A stretch of DNA of 64,000 nucleotides from an uncultured Collinsella sp. (GCA_934654835.1 CAKUGY010000007.1:1-64000); one strand, 5' to 3'; counted from the stretch's first letter, positions 1-8,004 are shown. Numbers and translations are program-made. The notes: generated by a model not told the origin, from the sequence alone.

Positions 1-8
1 GTTTGTCT

Positions 9-27
9 CCACCCGCATAGCGGGTGG
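9..27. other. Short perfect hairpin at window edge, role unknown
   Basis: Arms at 9-15 and 21-27 are perfectly complementary (ccacccg / cgggtgg) around a 5-base loop. The sequence then continues gttgaagc with no T-run, so it is not a normal terminator on the plus strand. The whole unit begins gtttgtctcc and ends gttgaagc, which faintly resembles a single CRISPR-type repeat, but only one copy is visible because the window starts here. It could equally be part of the end of an upstream gene or a weak attenuator. Confidence 0.3.
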
Positions 28-71
28 GTTGAAGCTGGCCGCTGCGCGCCCAGCAGACTAAAGTCTTTACT

Positions 72-104
72 AAAAAGCCGACGGGAGCAGCCTCTCCCGT
101 CGGC
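72..104 (-). terminator. Intrinsic terminator after the PARG-like gene
   Basis: A perfect 11-bp stem (77-87 with 94-104) is followed, reading the minus strand, by a run of five T (72-76). It sits 27 bases past the stop codon of the gene ending at 131. Confidence 0.85.
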
Positions 105-130
105 TCAACATGTCACATCACGCGCACCAT

Positions 131-1255
131 TTACAGGTACTTGCGCCAGTCGTCGTCATCCTCTTCGTCCTCGGCAGCGGCCTGGGCCTGCTCGGCAGCA
201 CGGGCAGCCGCGGCGCGGGCGGCAACCTGGGCATAGGACTCCTCGTTGCGCTCGGGGAAGTTCGCCAGCACGTGCTCGAACTTGGCAAAGTCCTCGTCCC
301 AGCGCGTAGAGGGCACGGCAAAGAAGACCTGCTTGACCTTAAAGTCGCCCGACGCGAGCTCCTTACGGAAGAGCTCCGCCACGGCCTCGGCGTCAAAGCC
401 GTTGTTGTCGCAGCCCCAAGCACCCAGCACGAGCTTCTCGCGACCCAGCTCGTCGCAGATGGCAAGAACAAAGCGAATGCGGTCGCGCAGCGCGTCCAGC
501 AGGGCATCGTCGCTCACGCGGTACTCCTGGCGGGCGCGCTTAACGTTGGGCGCGGCGGCCACGATCACGTCGGCGTATGCATGCACGTGGTTGCGGTCGA
601 AGCGCACCGCAGGCACCACCAGCGCGCGGTTGCGGTAGAGCTCGCAGTTGATGTTGCGGCGACGGTTCTCGCCGTACCACTTACGCTGCTTATCGAGCAC
701 ATTGTACAGATACGAATCGGCGCAGAGCGTGGCCTCCTGGCCCAGATAGCCCTGGATATAGCCACCACCCGGATTGGTAAACGAGGCAAAGGCGAGCACG
801 GCCATATCGCAGAACTGCGCATAGCCGCGACCATTATCGAGGATGGCCTGCGTGGCGGAAGCGTCGAGCGCGGTGACCTCGGGCAGGACCGGAGCGGGCT
901 CCTCGGCAGGCGCAGGCTCGGCTTCGGCGACTTCCTCGGCAGGCTCCTCGACGGGCTCGGGTGCCACCTCGGGCTCAACCGCAGTCTCTACCTCGGCGAC
1001 CTCCGGCTCCTCGGCAACCGCCTCCTCAGCAGCCGCAGCCGCCTGGACCTTGACCTTCATCGCCGCGACAAAGCCGGCAGGCATACCGTCGAACTCACGC
1101 ACGCCGGCAAGCGAGCGCTCGATATCCCTGGCGCAAGCCTCGGACACGGCCGCCACATGACGCTCGGCAGCCTTAGCGCGAGCCTCACGCTTAGGGTTCG
1201 GCTGTCCCGCGCGGTTGGGCCTGCGGTTACGGTTCCTGTTGTCGACGTCTGCCAT
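131..1255 (-). CDS. PARG-like protein (TIGR02452/DUF2263 type) with acidic linker
   Basis: This 374-residue protein belongs to the bacterial poly(ADP-ribose) glycohydrolase-like family (macrodomain fold), whose members remove ADP-ribose from proteins. An N-terminal helical part (about 25-70) is followed by a low-complexity Glu/Pro/Ala/Val linker (about 77-127) and the PARG core (about 128-345). The core shows the NPGGG loop at 161-165 and the LGAWGC strand near the C-terminus. The family signature after the GGG loop is QEE; here it reads QEA (173-175), so the second Glu, normally the catalytic one, is replaced by Ala. The end is rich in Ala, then Asp/Glu. The start has a good ribosome site (aaggtgacc). 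No ADP-ribosyltransferase lies beside it. The fold assignment is firm; activity is uncertain. Confidence 0.75.
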   Translation of the reverse strand: MADVDNRNRNRRPNRAGQPNPKREARAKAAERHVAAVSEACARDIERSLAGVREFDGMPAGFVAAMKVKVQAAAAAEEAVAEEPEVAEVETAVEPEVAPEPVEEPAEEVAEAEPAPAEEPAPVLPEVTALDASATQAILDNGRGYAQFCDMAVLAFASFTNPGGGYIQGYLGQEATLCADSYLYNVLDKQRKWYGENRRRNINCELYRNRALVVPAVRFDRNHVHAYADVIVAAAPNVKRARQEYRVSDDALLDALRDRIRFVLAICDELGREKLVLGAWGCDNNGFDAEAVAELFRKELASGDFKVKQVFFAVPSTRWDEDFAKFEHVLANFPERNEESYAQVAARAAAARAAEQAQAAAEDEEDDDDWRKYL

Positions 1256-1320
1256 AAGTGGTCACCTTTCCTGTCGCTGCCGCTATCGGCTTTTCCCATC
1301 CATGATACCCCGCCACGCAT

Positions 1321-1349
1321 AAAAAAGGCGGCCCCGAAGGACCGCCTTT
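1321..1349 (-). terminator. Intrinsic terminator after the BI-1 family gene
   Basis: The arms at 1324-1334 and 1339-1349 form an 11-bp stem with one mismatch, followed on the minus strand by six T (1321-1326). It lies about 45 bases past the stop at 1395. Confidence 0.8.
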
Positions 1350-1394
1350 CGCATCGTTTCACCGCGCCCGACAAGAGTCACGCAATGCACCGAA

Positions 1395-2090
1395 CTAGTC
1401 GCGACGACCGAGGATGTTCAGAATGCGCAGGAACACGTTGATGATGTCCACGAACAGGTTGGACGCCATGAGCACCGCATTGGGCAGCGTGGGCGGCACC
1501 GTCGTGGCAACATAGGTGTCGTAGCCAATAAAGCCGGCGAACACCACGATCACAATCAGGTCGGTGATGGTCTGCGAGACGCCCATGAACATGAGTACGA
1601 TCTCGACCAGGATGGTGGCGAGCAGAATGCCAAAGCCAATGCCATATACGCGGCGGAAGAACTTGGGGAACGTTACGCCCAGGGCGCCAAAGACAAAGGT
1701 GATGGCGGCCGTTGCGATAAAGGCGGTGTTGATGGTGGGCAGGTCGTAGTTGGCAAGGCCAAACGACGCCGTCAGGCCAAAGGTGCTCGCAAAGACCACG
1801 TAGCCCGCAAGGGACAGGCCCACCGACTGCTTGCTGGCGGCAGCCGACATCATAACGATGCCGACAATGGTCAGGATAAACGAGCCAAAGACCAGCGGCA
1901 GGGCGGCGCCGCTCATCATCATGCGGGCAAACGCCATGGTGCTCGTGAAGTAGGCGCCGGCGCCCATGGCGCAAAAGCCCAGGAAGATCAGGGCGGACAT
2001 GGTGAGGTTGTACGCACGCGGCGACATCTCCTTGGCGCGGCTTGCGCCGGTCTCGATGGGACCGTTCTGATAGCCCTGGATATCGTTCAT
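1395..2090 (-). CDS. Bax inhibitor-1 / YccA family membrane protein
   Basis: A 231-residue integral membrane protein with seven predicted hydrophobic helices, typical of the bacterial BI-1 (YetJ/YccA/YbhL) family. Some members are pH-sensitive calcium leak channels and others bind the FtsH protease; the role here is unknown. The conserved region after helix 6 (GFIGYDTYVATT) includes the usual Asp. A longer frame opens at 2105, but the ATG at 2090 is preceded by aaaggacg at good spacing and gives the usual N-terminus. It is a single-gene unit with its own terminator. Confidence 0.85.
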   Translation of the reverse strand: MNDIQGYQNGPIETGASRAKEMSPRAYNLTMSALIFLGFCAMGAGAYFTSTMAFARMMMSGAALPLVFGSFILTIVGIVMMSAAASKQSVGLSLAGYVVFASTFGLTASFGLANYDLPTINTAFIATAAITFVFGALGVTFPKFFRRVYGIGFGILLATILVEIVLMFMGVSQTITDLIVIVVFAGFIGYDTYVATTVPPTLPNAVLMASNLFVDIINVFLRILNILGRRD

Positions 2091-2173
2091 ACTTCGTCCT
2101 TTCAAATAGCGCCGCGAAAGGCGGCGCGGCAGATGACAAGATTCCTGTCATTGTACCCGAACGCCATGCACTC

Positions 2174-2533
2174 TTACTTACGGCGCTCGCCCTCGAGCGT
2201 GCGGTCGAACGCCCACACCCACCAACGCATCACGTGCGTCTGCGAGCCATCCGGCCGTTCGCGCGCCTGGTCCTCCAGATACAGCTCGGTCGTATGTCCG
2301 CCAAAACGAACCTTATAGGTTGCCGTGCGGATACCGTGGACCGTCAGGCCAAACCCGGTGGTCGAGACGATCTCGTCAATCGTAAAGCAACGGCCGTCGA
2401 CCCAGCAGACGGTGACCGGCACAACTTGTCCGCCCGCGAGGATGCGGGCCACGACGTCCACATACTGCTTGTGCACGCGCCGAGTTTTGCCATCTGTCTG
2501 TCGATATTCCATGCCATCTATTATCGAACGCAT
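2174..2533 (-). CDS. Hypothetical protein, about 119 residues
   Basis: I do not recognise this protein. It is basic at the start (TDGKTRRVHKQYVDVVAR), then has a predicted beta-rich middle with a CWVDGRCFTIDEI segment and a Trp-rich end (MRWWVWAF). Its length and codon use look like a real gene, and it runs the same way as its downstream neighbour. No start has a clear ribosome site: ATG codons at 2599, 2533 and 2512 are all possible, and the last would begin MEYRQTDG. A leaderless transcript is possible. It diverges from the phosphate transporter gene to its right. Confidence 0.55.
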   Translation of the reverse strand: MRSIIDGMEYRQTDGKTRRVHKQYVDVVARILAGGQVVPVTVCWVDGRCFTIDEIVSTTGFGLTVHGIRTATYKVRFGGHTTELYLEDQARERPDGSQTHVMRWWVWAFDRTLEGERRK

Positions 2534-2700
2534 GTTTGTATGTTGTAAAGCGAACAGGCTATGGTTTTGGAGTGTCGGGGCGCGCACGCATGTCCTCATG
2601 GCGTGTTAGCAAAAAGAACACCGGCGGTCAACAGGGCAAATATCCAATTTCAGTGCCAAAAAATTCACTTCTCCCATCAGAACTCAGTAAAGAAACCCGC

Positions 2701-2732
2701 AGGAGGTGATACGATTTATCATGTTTTTGTAA
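2701..2732 (+). promoter_or_regulatory. Perfect Shine-Dalgarno with a 3-codon mini-frame before pit
   Basis: The sequence aggaggtgat (2701-2710) matches the 16S anti-Shine-Dalgarno over ten bases. The ATG that follows it (2721) opens a frame of only Met-Phe-Leu before a TAA (2730-2732). That ATG is exactly in frame with the likely pit start at 2763, which itself has only a weak site (gagaaag). This could be a translational leader, or the stop may interrupt a former longer N-terminus. Confidence 0.45.
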
Positions 2733-2762
2733 CGTGTCTGCAAACTTCGAGAAAGCCCATAT

Positions 2763-3812
2763 ATGGACGTAACGTTCTCAACCTTCCTCGGCCAACTTGT
2801 GTCGAATCCAGTCCTTGCCGTCACCGTGATCCTCGCGCTCGGCGCCATTTTCGTCAACGGATGGACCGATGCGCCCAACGCCATCGCGACCTGTGTCACC
2901 ACGCGTTGCATGCCCGCCCGCGCCGCCATCCTCATGAGCGCCGCGTTCAACTTCTTGGGCGTGCTCATCATGACGCACTTTAACGCGAGCGTCGCCAATA
3001 CCATCTCACATATCGTCGACTTTGGCGGAGACAGCACCATGGCACTCGCCTGCCTGTGCGCCGCGCTCTTCTCCATCGTCGTCTACGGTGCCACGGCATC
3101 GCGTTTTGGCATCCCCACCTCGCAGAGCCACAGCCTTATCGCCGGCCTCACCGGCGCTGCCATCGCCCTCGGCGGTGCCGGCAGCGTCAACGTCCACGAG
3201 TGGATGAAGGTCATCTACGGCCTGGCGCTCTCCATCGGCCTGGGCTTTGTCATGGGCTGGGTCCTGTGCAAACTCGTCTCGATTCTGTTTGCCGCCGCCA
3301 ACAGGCGACGCGCCAACGTCTTCTTTAAATACGCTCAGATCGCGAGTGCTGCGGCCATGAGCTTTATGCACGGTGCGCAGGATGGACAGAAGTTCATCGG
3401 CGTGCTCTTTTTAGGTGTCGCCTTCGCCAACGGCCAGACCGGCGTCGGCGATGCCGGCATCCCCATCTGGATTATGCTGCTGTGCTCGGCCACCATGGGT
3501 ATCGGCACCAGCGTGGGCGGCGAGCGTATCATTAAGTCCGTCGGCCAGAGCATGGTTAAGCTCGAGAAGTATCAGGGCTTCTCCGCCGACCTCGCGGGCG
3601 CCGCAAACCTGCTGCTCGCCACGCTCACCGGCATCCCCGTGTCCTCTACCCACATCAAGACCTGCGCCATCATGGGCGTCGGCGCCGTCAAGCGCCTCTC
3701 GGCCATCAACTTCGGCGTGGTCAAGGACATGATGTTCACCTGGTTCTTCACCTTCCCCGCCTGCGGACTCATCAGCTTTGTCATGGCTAAGCTGTTCATG
3801 ATGTTCCTCTAG
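2763..3812 (+). CDS. pit: Inorganic phosphate transporter, PiT family
   Basis: This 349-residue membrane protein carries both copies of the PiT signature: an N-terminal NGWTDAPNAIAT segment (about 36-47) and a C-terminal GIPVSSTHIKT segment. It also has the conserved SQSHSL motif. PiT proteins bring in phosphate (as metal-phosphate or with protons or sodium) at low affinity. The gene is followed 67 bases later by a PhoU-like DUF47 gene, the usual partner, so the two form an operon. The chosen start gives the normal PiT N-terminus. An in-frame ATG with a far better ribosome site lies 42 bases upstream but is closed by a stop. Confidence 0.92.
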   Translation: MDVTFSTFLGQLVSNPVLAVTVILALGAIFVNGWTDAPNAIATCVTTRCMPARAAILMSAAFNFLGVLIMTHFNASVANTISHIVDFGGDSTMALACLCAALFSIVVYGATASRFGIPTSQSHSLIAGLTGAAIALGGAGSVNVHEWMKVIYGLALSIGLGFVMGWVLCKLVSILFAAANRRRANVFFKYAQIASAAAMSFMHGAQDGQKFIGVLFLGVAFANGQTGVGDAGIPIWIMLLCSATMGIGTSVGGERIIKSVGQSMVKLEKYQGFSADLAGAANLLLATLTGIPVSSTHIKTCAIMGVGAVKRLSAINFGVVKDMMFTWFFTFPACGLISFVMAKLFMMFL

Positions 3813-3879
3813 TCAAACCGAGCGTCCATCCGGACCGTAATACTTCGCCCACCCATCTTCGCCTCGAAAGGACCCACTC

Positions 3880-4503
3880 ATGGCAAAGAAACCCGATTCG
3901 TTCTACTTTGACAACTACGTCGCCTGCGCCGACCTCGCCGTTCAGGCTGCCGAGCTGCTCACCCAGATCTTCGAAAACTTCGACCCCGCGCAGATCCACG
4001 ACATGCTCGATAAGATGCACTCGATTGAGCATGCGGCCGACAAGAAGCACCATGAGCTCGAGGATGCCCTGCTCACGGCCTTTATCACCCCGCTTGAGCG
4101 CGAGGACCTCGACCTGATGAGCTGCGCCCTCGACACCGTACTCGACCGTATCGAGGGTGTCGTGCAGCGCGTCTACTTCACCAACATCCAGAGCATCCAT
4201 CCGGATGCCATCGTGATCGCCCACAAGGTGACCGATGCCTGCCGCGCCATGAAGGACCTGATGGTCGAGCTGCCCAACTACCGCAAGTCCAAGACCCTGC
4301 GCGAGCTGGTCATCCAGATCAACACCATCGAGTCCGAGGCCGACGAGCTCTATATCAACGCCATGCGCAACCTGCACGTCAACGGCAAGGATCCGCTCGA
4401 GGTCATTGCCTGGCGTGACGTGTATGCCTTCCTGGAGTACTGTGCCGACTGCTGCGAGAATGTGGCTGATGTTGTGGATTCGATTGTAATGAAGAACAGT
4501 TAA
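3880..4503 (+). CDS. DUF47 (PhoU-like) Pit accessory protein
   Basis: The protein has 207 residues, almost all helical, and matches the DUF47/PhoU_div family: MAKKPDSFYFDNY at the start, then regular acidic and His-rich helices (DKMHSIEHAADKKHHEL) that resemble the metal-binding face of PhoU. DUF47 proteins are nearly always encoded beside pit and are thought to control or assist it. The ribosome site (gaaaggac) is good. It is distinct from the PhoU of the pst operon at 8075-8932. Confidence 0.88.
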   Translation: MAKKPDSFYFDNYVACADLAVQAAELLTQIFENFDPAQIHDMLDKMHSIEHAADKKHHELEDALLTAFITPLEREDLDLMSCALDTVLDRIEGVVQRVYFTNIQSIHPDAIVIAHKVTDACRAMKDLMVELPNYRKSKTLRELVIQINTIESEADELYINAMRNLHVNGKDPLEVIAWRDVYAFLEYCADCCENVADVVDSIVMKNS

Positions 4504-4508
4504 TTGGG

Positions 4509-4616
4509 GGTACGTGTCCCGGCGGCGAAGGGCCGGCACCTGTTTGCTTTCTCACTCCGGCTGCGTGGCAGAGTCGTTCGAAAGTAAACAGGTGCCGGCC
4601 CTTCGCCTTACGTACC
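4509..4616. repeat. Giant intergenic hairpin (28-bp arms plus 7-bp outer stem)
   Basis: Arms 4524-4551 and 4580-4607 pair at 27 of 28 positions. Outside them 4509-4515 (ggtacgt) pairs with 4610-4616. The loop is 28 bases. It lies between the DUF47 gene and the nitroreductase, both on the plus strand, just 5 bases after the DUF47 stop. There is no T-run. The rest of the gap (4617-4783) is G/T-rich and holds no gene I can support. This is one of a set of such hairpins in the window. Confidence 0.9.
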
Positions 4617-4783
4617 ACCATTGGGAACTTGGGCTGATGGTTTGAGCGTGATGAGGCCTTGGCTGATGTGACCTTTGGTGCCCGGTTGGGTACTTTGGGG
4701 CCGTGCTGAGCGTTTGGTTGGATGCTACTCTGGGTACCCTTTGGTTGTCTTTTGTTTCGTTGTTTGATTGTTGGAGGGCTTGT

Positions 4784-5314
4784 ATGTCGTATTTGGATCT
4801 GGCTCGTGGTCGGTATTCTTGTCGTGAGTTTGAGTCGCGGGCTGTTGAGCAGACGGTGGTCGATGCCATTGTTGAGGCGGGGCGGATTGCTCCTTCTGCT
4901 TGCAATAATCACCCTTCGCGTGTGATGGTGCTGGATACTCCTGAGTTGTTGGAGAAGGCTGCTGCTTGTCAGCCGCGTTTTGCTCGTGATGGGTCTATCT
5001 TTGGAGCTCCGCTTATCTTCCTCATTTGCAGCGTTACCGACGATGCTTGGGTGCGTCCGTATGACCAGATGAACTCCAGCGCTATCGATACCTCCATCGT
5101 GTGCGATCAGATGATGATGGAGGCCACCGAGCAGGGTCTGGGAACGTGTTGGGTGTGCCATTTTAAGCCCGAGGCGACACAAGAGCAGTTCAACCTGCCA
5201 GAGGGCGTCTATCCCTATCACATGCTCGTCTGCGGCTATCCTGCCGACCATATTGCCGACCCCGAGCATCGCGAGGCCCGCACCATTCCCCTCCCCGACT
5301 TCCTCCTCAAGTAG
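4784..5314 (+). CDS. Nitroreductase family protein
   Basis: A 176-residue FMN-dependent nitroreductase-fold protein. The N-terminus SYLDLARGRYSCREF is the family's R-S-R-x-F type FMN phosphate-binding segment, followed by AGRIAPSACNNHPSRV, and near the C-terminus GLGTCWVCHF and the substrate-site region. Such enzymes reduce nitro compounds, quinones or flavins with NAD(P)H; the substrate is unknown. A longer frame begins at 4703, but the ATG at 4784 follows ggaggg at proper spacing. Codon use is odd: the first 80 or so codons mostly end in T or G, while the rest uses the C-ending codons normal for this genome. Confidence 0.85.
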   Translation: MSYLDLARGRYSCREFESRAVEQTVVDAIVEAGRIAPSACNNHPSRVMVLDTPELLEKAAACQPRFARDGSIFGAPLIFLICSVTDDAWVRPYDQMNSSAIDTSIVCDQMMMEATEQGLGTCWVCHFKPEATQEQFNLPEGVYPYHMLVCGYPADHIADPEHREARTIPLPDFLLK

Positions 5315-5329
5315 ATTTTTGGGACATGC

Positions 5330-5368
5330 GATAAAAAAGGACCCGCAACTTGCGGGTCCTTTTTTATC
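5330..5368. terminator. Strong bidirectional terminator
   Basis: A perfect 19-bp palindromic stem (5330-5348 with 5350-5368) has A-runs on the left and T-runs on the right. It can end the nitroreductase transcript from the left and the divIVA transcript from the right. Confidence 0.93.
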
Positions 5369-5387
5369 GACTAATTGTAATCCGGCG

Positions 5388-6065
5388 TTAGTCCAGGTCG
5401 TCGGCGGCGAAGTTATCGATCAGGGCGAAGGGATCGGCCACGGGGACAACCGGATCGGCGACGGGCAACGGCTCGGCGGCGGGGACGGTCACCGCGGGAG
5501 AAGCGGCAGAACCGACCGGCGTGGAAGCCATGAGGTCGGCCGGGAAGGAGTTCTGAGCATCGTCCATGAAGTGCTGGATGAGCTTGAGGTACTCGGCCTT
5601 GAACTCCTCACGGGAAGCCTTCAGACGATCGATCTCCTCGAGCTCGGCCTGCTTCTCGGTCAGGGCCTGACGGATAACCTCGCGGGCCTTGGCGTCGGCC
5701 TCGTTACGAATACGCTCAGCGTTCTCGTTGGCATCGTTGACGATGCTCTCGGCGGTCTGCTGGGCAGCGATCAGAGCGGCGGAAATCTGACGCTCCTGAG
5801 CGGAGAAGTCGGGTGCGGGCGCGGCCACAGGGGCGGCAGGAACGGCCTGAGCGGCAGCATCCTGAGCCTGGGCAAGCTGAGCCTGCGTATCGGCAAGCTG
5901 CTGCTCGGTGGCGGTCAGACGACCCTTAAGATCGACGATCTTGGCGAGCATGGCGTCGACCTCGGAGGACAGCGTCTCCAAAAAGACGTCGACCTCGGCG
6001 GGATCGTAGCCGCGCTTGGCCTCAGAGAAAGTCTGAGCCTGGATGTCAGCAGGGGTAATAGCCAT
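5388..6065 (-). CDS. divIVA: DivIVA / Wag31 family polar growth protein
   Basis: This 225-residue protein begins with the DivIVA domain (ITPADIQAQTFSEAKRGYD, then PAEVDVFLE), which binds curved membrane. A coiled coil (about 35-65) follows, then an Ala/Pro-rich linker, a second long coiled coil (about 90-165) and an acidic tail. In actinobacteria DivIVA organises poles and the septum. It is the last gene of the division cluster, 62 bases after yggT, and ends at the bidirectional terminator. Confidence 0.92.
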   Translation of the reverse strand: MAITPADIQAQTFSEAKRGYDPAEVDVFLETLSSEVDAMLAKIVDLKGRLTATEQQLADTQAQLAQAQDAAAQAVPAAPVAAPAPDFSAQERQISAALIAAQQTAESIVNDANENAERIRNEADAKAREVIRQALTEKQAELEEIDRLKASREEFKAEYLKLIQHFMDDAQNSFPADLMASTPVGSAASPAVTVPAAEPLPVADPVVPVADPFALIDNFAADDLD

Positions 6066-6127
6066 AACAAGTTCTCCTTTATCATCGCCATGGCGTCGGG
6101 CGCCCGACGTAAGTTACTGAGCCAGTT

Positions 6128-6409
6128 CTATACGAGTATACCTATAAGAAGCTGCAGAACCAGCCTCTGCACCAACTGCAACGCAATAATCGCAACGACC
6201 GGCGAAAAATCAACGCCGCCCATCGGCGGAATAAACCGACGGAACAGGTTGAGCCACGGACCGCAGACACTATCGAGTACCGCGGCAATATCCTGCAGCA
6301 GACCGCCCTGTTTCATGGGAATCCACGTCATAAAGCAATAGACCACGATGAGCGTGGAGTAAAAGTTGAACAGCGTGTTGACCAGCTGGACAATGGTGTA
6401 GATGTTGAT
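6128..6409 (-). CDS. yggT: YggT family membrane protein with probable AUC start
   Basis: The C-terminal part (from 6346) shows the YggT signature: FMTWIP, then a PCxPxLxxFRRxIPPxGGxDFSP-like segment (here GPWLNLFRRFIPPMGG) and a second membrane helix. The first ordinary start, GTG at 6346, would delete the first membrane helix. The frame stays open upstream to the sepF stop and encodes a good first helix (INIYTIVQLVNTLFNFYS). There is no ATG, GTG or TTG there, but an ATC at 6409 lies 6 bases after aggag. I therefore propose an AUC start and a 93-residue protein, the normal family length. The gene sits in the usual place between sepF and divIVA. Confidence 0.8.
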   Translation of the reverse strand: MNIYTIVQLVNTLFNFYSTLIVVYCFMTWIPMKQGGLLQDIAAVLDSVCGPWLNLFRRFIPPMGGVDFSPVVAIIALQLVQRLVLQLLIGILV

Positions 6410-6430
6410 GAGAGTCTCCTCGTCTAGGGT

Positions 6431-7156
6431 TTACTTAAGGTAGCCGTCGGCACGCAGTTTCTTGAGGTCCGAATCCTTGACCTCGCAGCCGGCAGGCAAC
6501 ACCATAAATACGCGGTCGCCCACCTCTTTGACCGTAGCGCCCAGGCCGCAGGCAAAGCCGTAGCTAAAGTCCAGGACGCGCTTGGCAACCTCGGTGCGAA
6601 CGCCTACGAAGATCAGCGCGACGGGTTGCTTGGTGCGCACGCGACGGACAACGGTCTCGACGTCGTCATAGCTCTCGGGACGCAGGACATAGGCCGGCAG
6701 CTGCGGCGTGGCGTTGATGATATTGCTCGCATAGGCCGAGGCATCGCTCGGCGCGGAAGCGGGTGCGGGCGCCGCGGCGCGAGCACGAGCACTCTCGGCA
6801 TAGCTCGACGGAGTGTCGTAGGCGCCAGGACGATAGCCGCCTGCGCCAGTATCCTGCGAACGCGACGGTGGATTGTACGTCGTGGCATGACGGGAGTCAT
6901 CGCCAACCAGTTGTCCGGAACGCGTGTACACAGCGACCGACTCGGCCTCGCCGCGGCGCGTCTGGCCCAGCAGGCCGTTGCTCGGCTCGTCCTGGGTGTA
7001 GAAGCCCTCGCCCGAGGCGCCGCTGTAGCCGTTGTTCTGGTAGCCATCGTCATAGCCGTCGTCGTAGCCGTAGTCGTCATCCTGACCATAACCCTGGTCG
7101 TAACCCTGCTGGCCGCCCAGGTGCATTTTATTTTTAATCTCGTCAAGGAAGCCCAT
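6431..7156 (-). CDS. sepF: Cell division protein SepF
   Basis: A 241-residue protein. It starts MGFLDEIKNKMHLGG, the amphipathic membrane-binding helix. A long Gly/Asp/Tyr-rich then Ser/Ala/Pro-rich linker (about 16-150) follows, then the conserved SepF domain (about 150-241: VLRPESYDDVETVVRRV, FSYGFACGLGATVKEVGDRVFMV-like segments). SepF tethers FtsZ to the membrane. The linker is longer than in Bacillus, as is common in actinobacteria. The frame opens at 7207, but the ATG at 7156 has the ribosome site (gagagga) and the right N-terminus. Confidence 0.92.
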   Translation of the reverse strand: MGFLDEIKNKMHLGGQQGYDQGYGQDDDYGYDDGYDDGYQNNGYSGASGEGFYTQDEPSNGLLGQTRRGEAESVAVYTRSGQLVGDDSRHATTYNPPSRSQDTGAGGYRPGAYDTPSSYAESARARAAAPAPASAPSDASAYASNIINATPQLPAYVLRPESYDDVETVVRRVRTKQPVALIFVGVRTEVAKRVLDFSYGFACGLGATVKEVGDRVFMVLPAGCEVKDSDLKKLRADGYLK

Positions 7157-7216
7157 GGTTGTGTCCTCTCGCGGTTTAGTGCAGGCGCTCCGATAATCAG
7201 CGCGCACTTCAGAGCC

Positions 7217-7954
7217 TTATTTTACTGCAAACTCCGGACTAAATACTACCCTGCCCAGGCGAACGAGCGTAGAGCCCTCCTCAAGGGCGGGCTCAAAGTC
7301 CTCGCTCATGCCGCAGGAAAGCTCAGGCAGGCTCAGGTCGGAGTGCGCCGCCTCAAGCTCATCCCTCAACTCGCGAAGTCCGGCAAAGGTGCGACGCGCC
7401 ACATCTTTATTCCCCCGGGGGGCCATGGTCATAAGGCCCTGCACACAAATTCCCTCAAGCTCCGCAATCTCACCCGCGGCGGCGCGGATTTCATCGGGCG
7501 AAAAACCGCCCTTGGATTCCTCGCCGCTCACATTGACCTCGATCAGCACGCACTGGGGGCCGGCAAGCTCACCCGCCTCAATCTTGCGGACCGCACGGCT
7601 CGATATAGCCTGCGCCAAATGCAGCGAGCTCACCGAATGAATCAACTCGGCCGAGCCCAGCACCGCATTGATCTTGTTGGTCTGGAGATTGCCGATCATA
7701 TCGAAGCGCACCTCGGGCAGCTCCGGATGCTCCGCCAAGCCCGTGAGCTTGCGGGCGAGCTCCTGCGGACGATTCTCGGCAAAATGGCGATACCCCGCCT
7801 GAATAGCGGCAACGGTCTCATCGACGCCAACGGTCTTGGACACGGCAATTAGGTGCGCGGCGTCGTGGGGACGGCCCGCGCGATCAAGCGCAGCATAAAA
7901 ACGCTCGAGAATCTGCTCGCGGCGAGCGCGCATCAAGTCCAAATAATTATCCAT
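7217..7954 (-). CDS. yggS: YggS/PLPBP family pyridoxal phosphate homeostasis protein
   Basis: The protein has 245 residues and is a single-domain PLP-binding TIM-barrel protein. It shows the PLP lysine in LIAVSKTVGVD, and further FAENRPQE, HMIGNLQTNK-type (here FDMIGNLQTNK), VNVSGEESKGG and LSCGMSEDFEPALEEGSTLVRLG motifs. YggS proteins buffer vitamin B6 and have no known enzyme activity. In Gram-positive bacteria the gene normally follows ftsZ and pgeF and precedes sepF. Here it is separated from pgeF by the pst operon. The start at 7954 is preceded by ggaggcg. Confidence 0.93.
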   Translation of the reverse strand: MDNYLDLMRARREQILERFYAALDRAGRPHDAAHLIAVSKTVGVDETVAAIQAGYRHFAENRPQELARKLTGLAEHPELPEVRFDMIGNLQTNKINAVLGSAELIHSVSSLHLAQAISSRAVRKIEAGELAGPQCVLIEVNVSGEESKGGFSPDEIRAAAGEIAELEGICVQGLMTMAPRGNKDVARRTFAGLRELRDELEAAHSDLSLPELSCGMSEDFEPALEEGSTLVRLGRVVFSPEFAVK

Positions 7955-8004
7955 TGCCAATCGCCTCCGCAGACAGCCAAACAAGTAGTCTCATGCTAAC
8001 GCAA

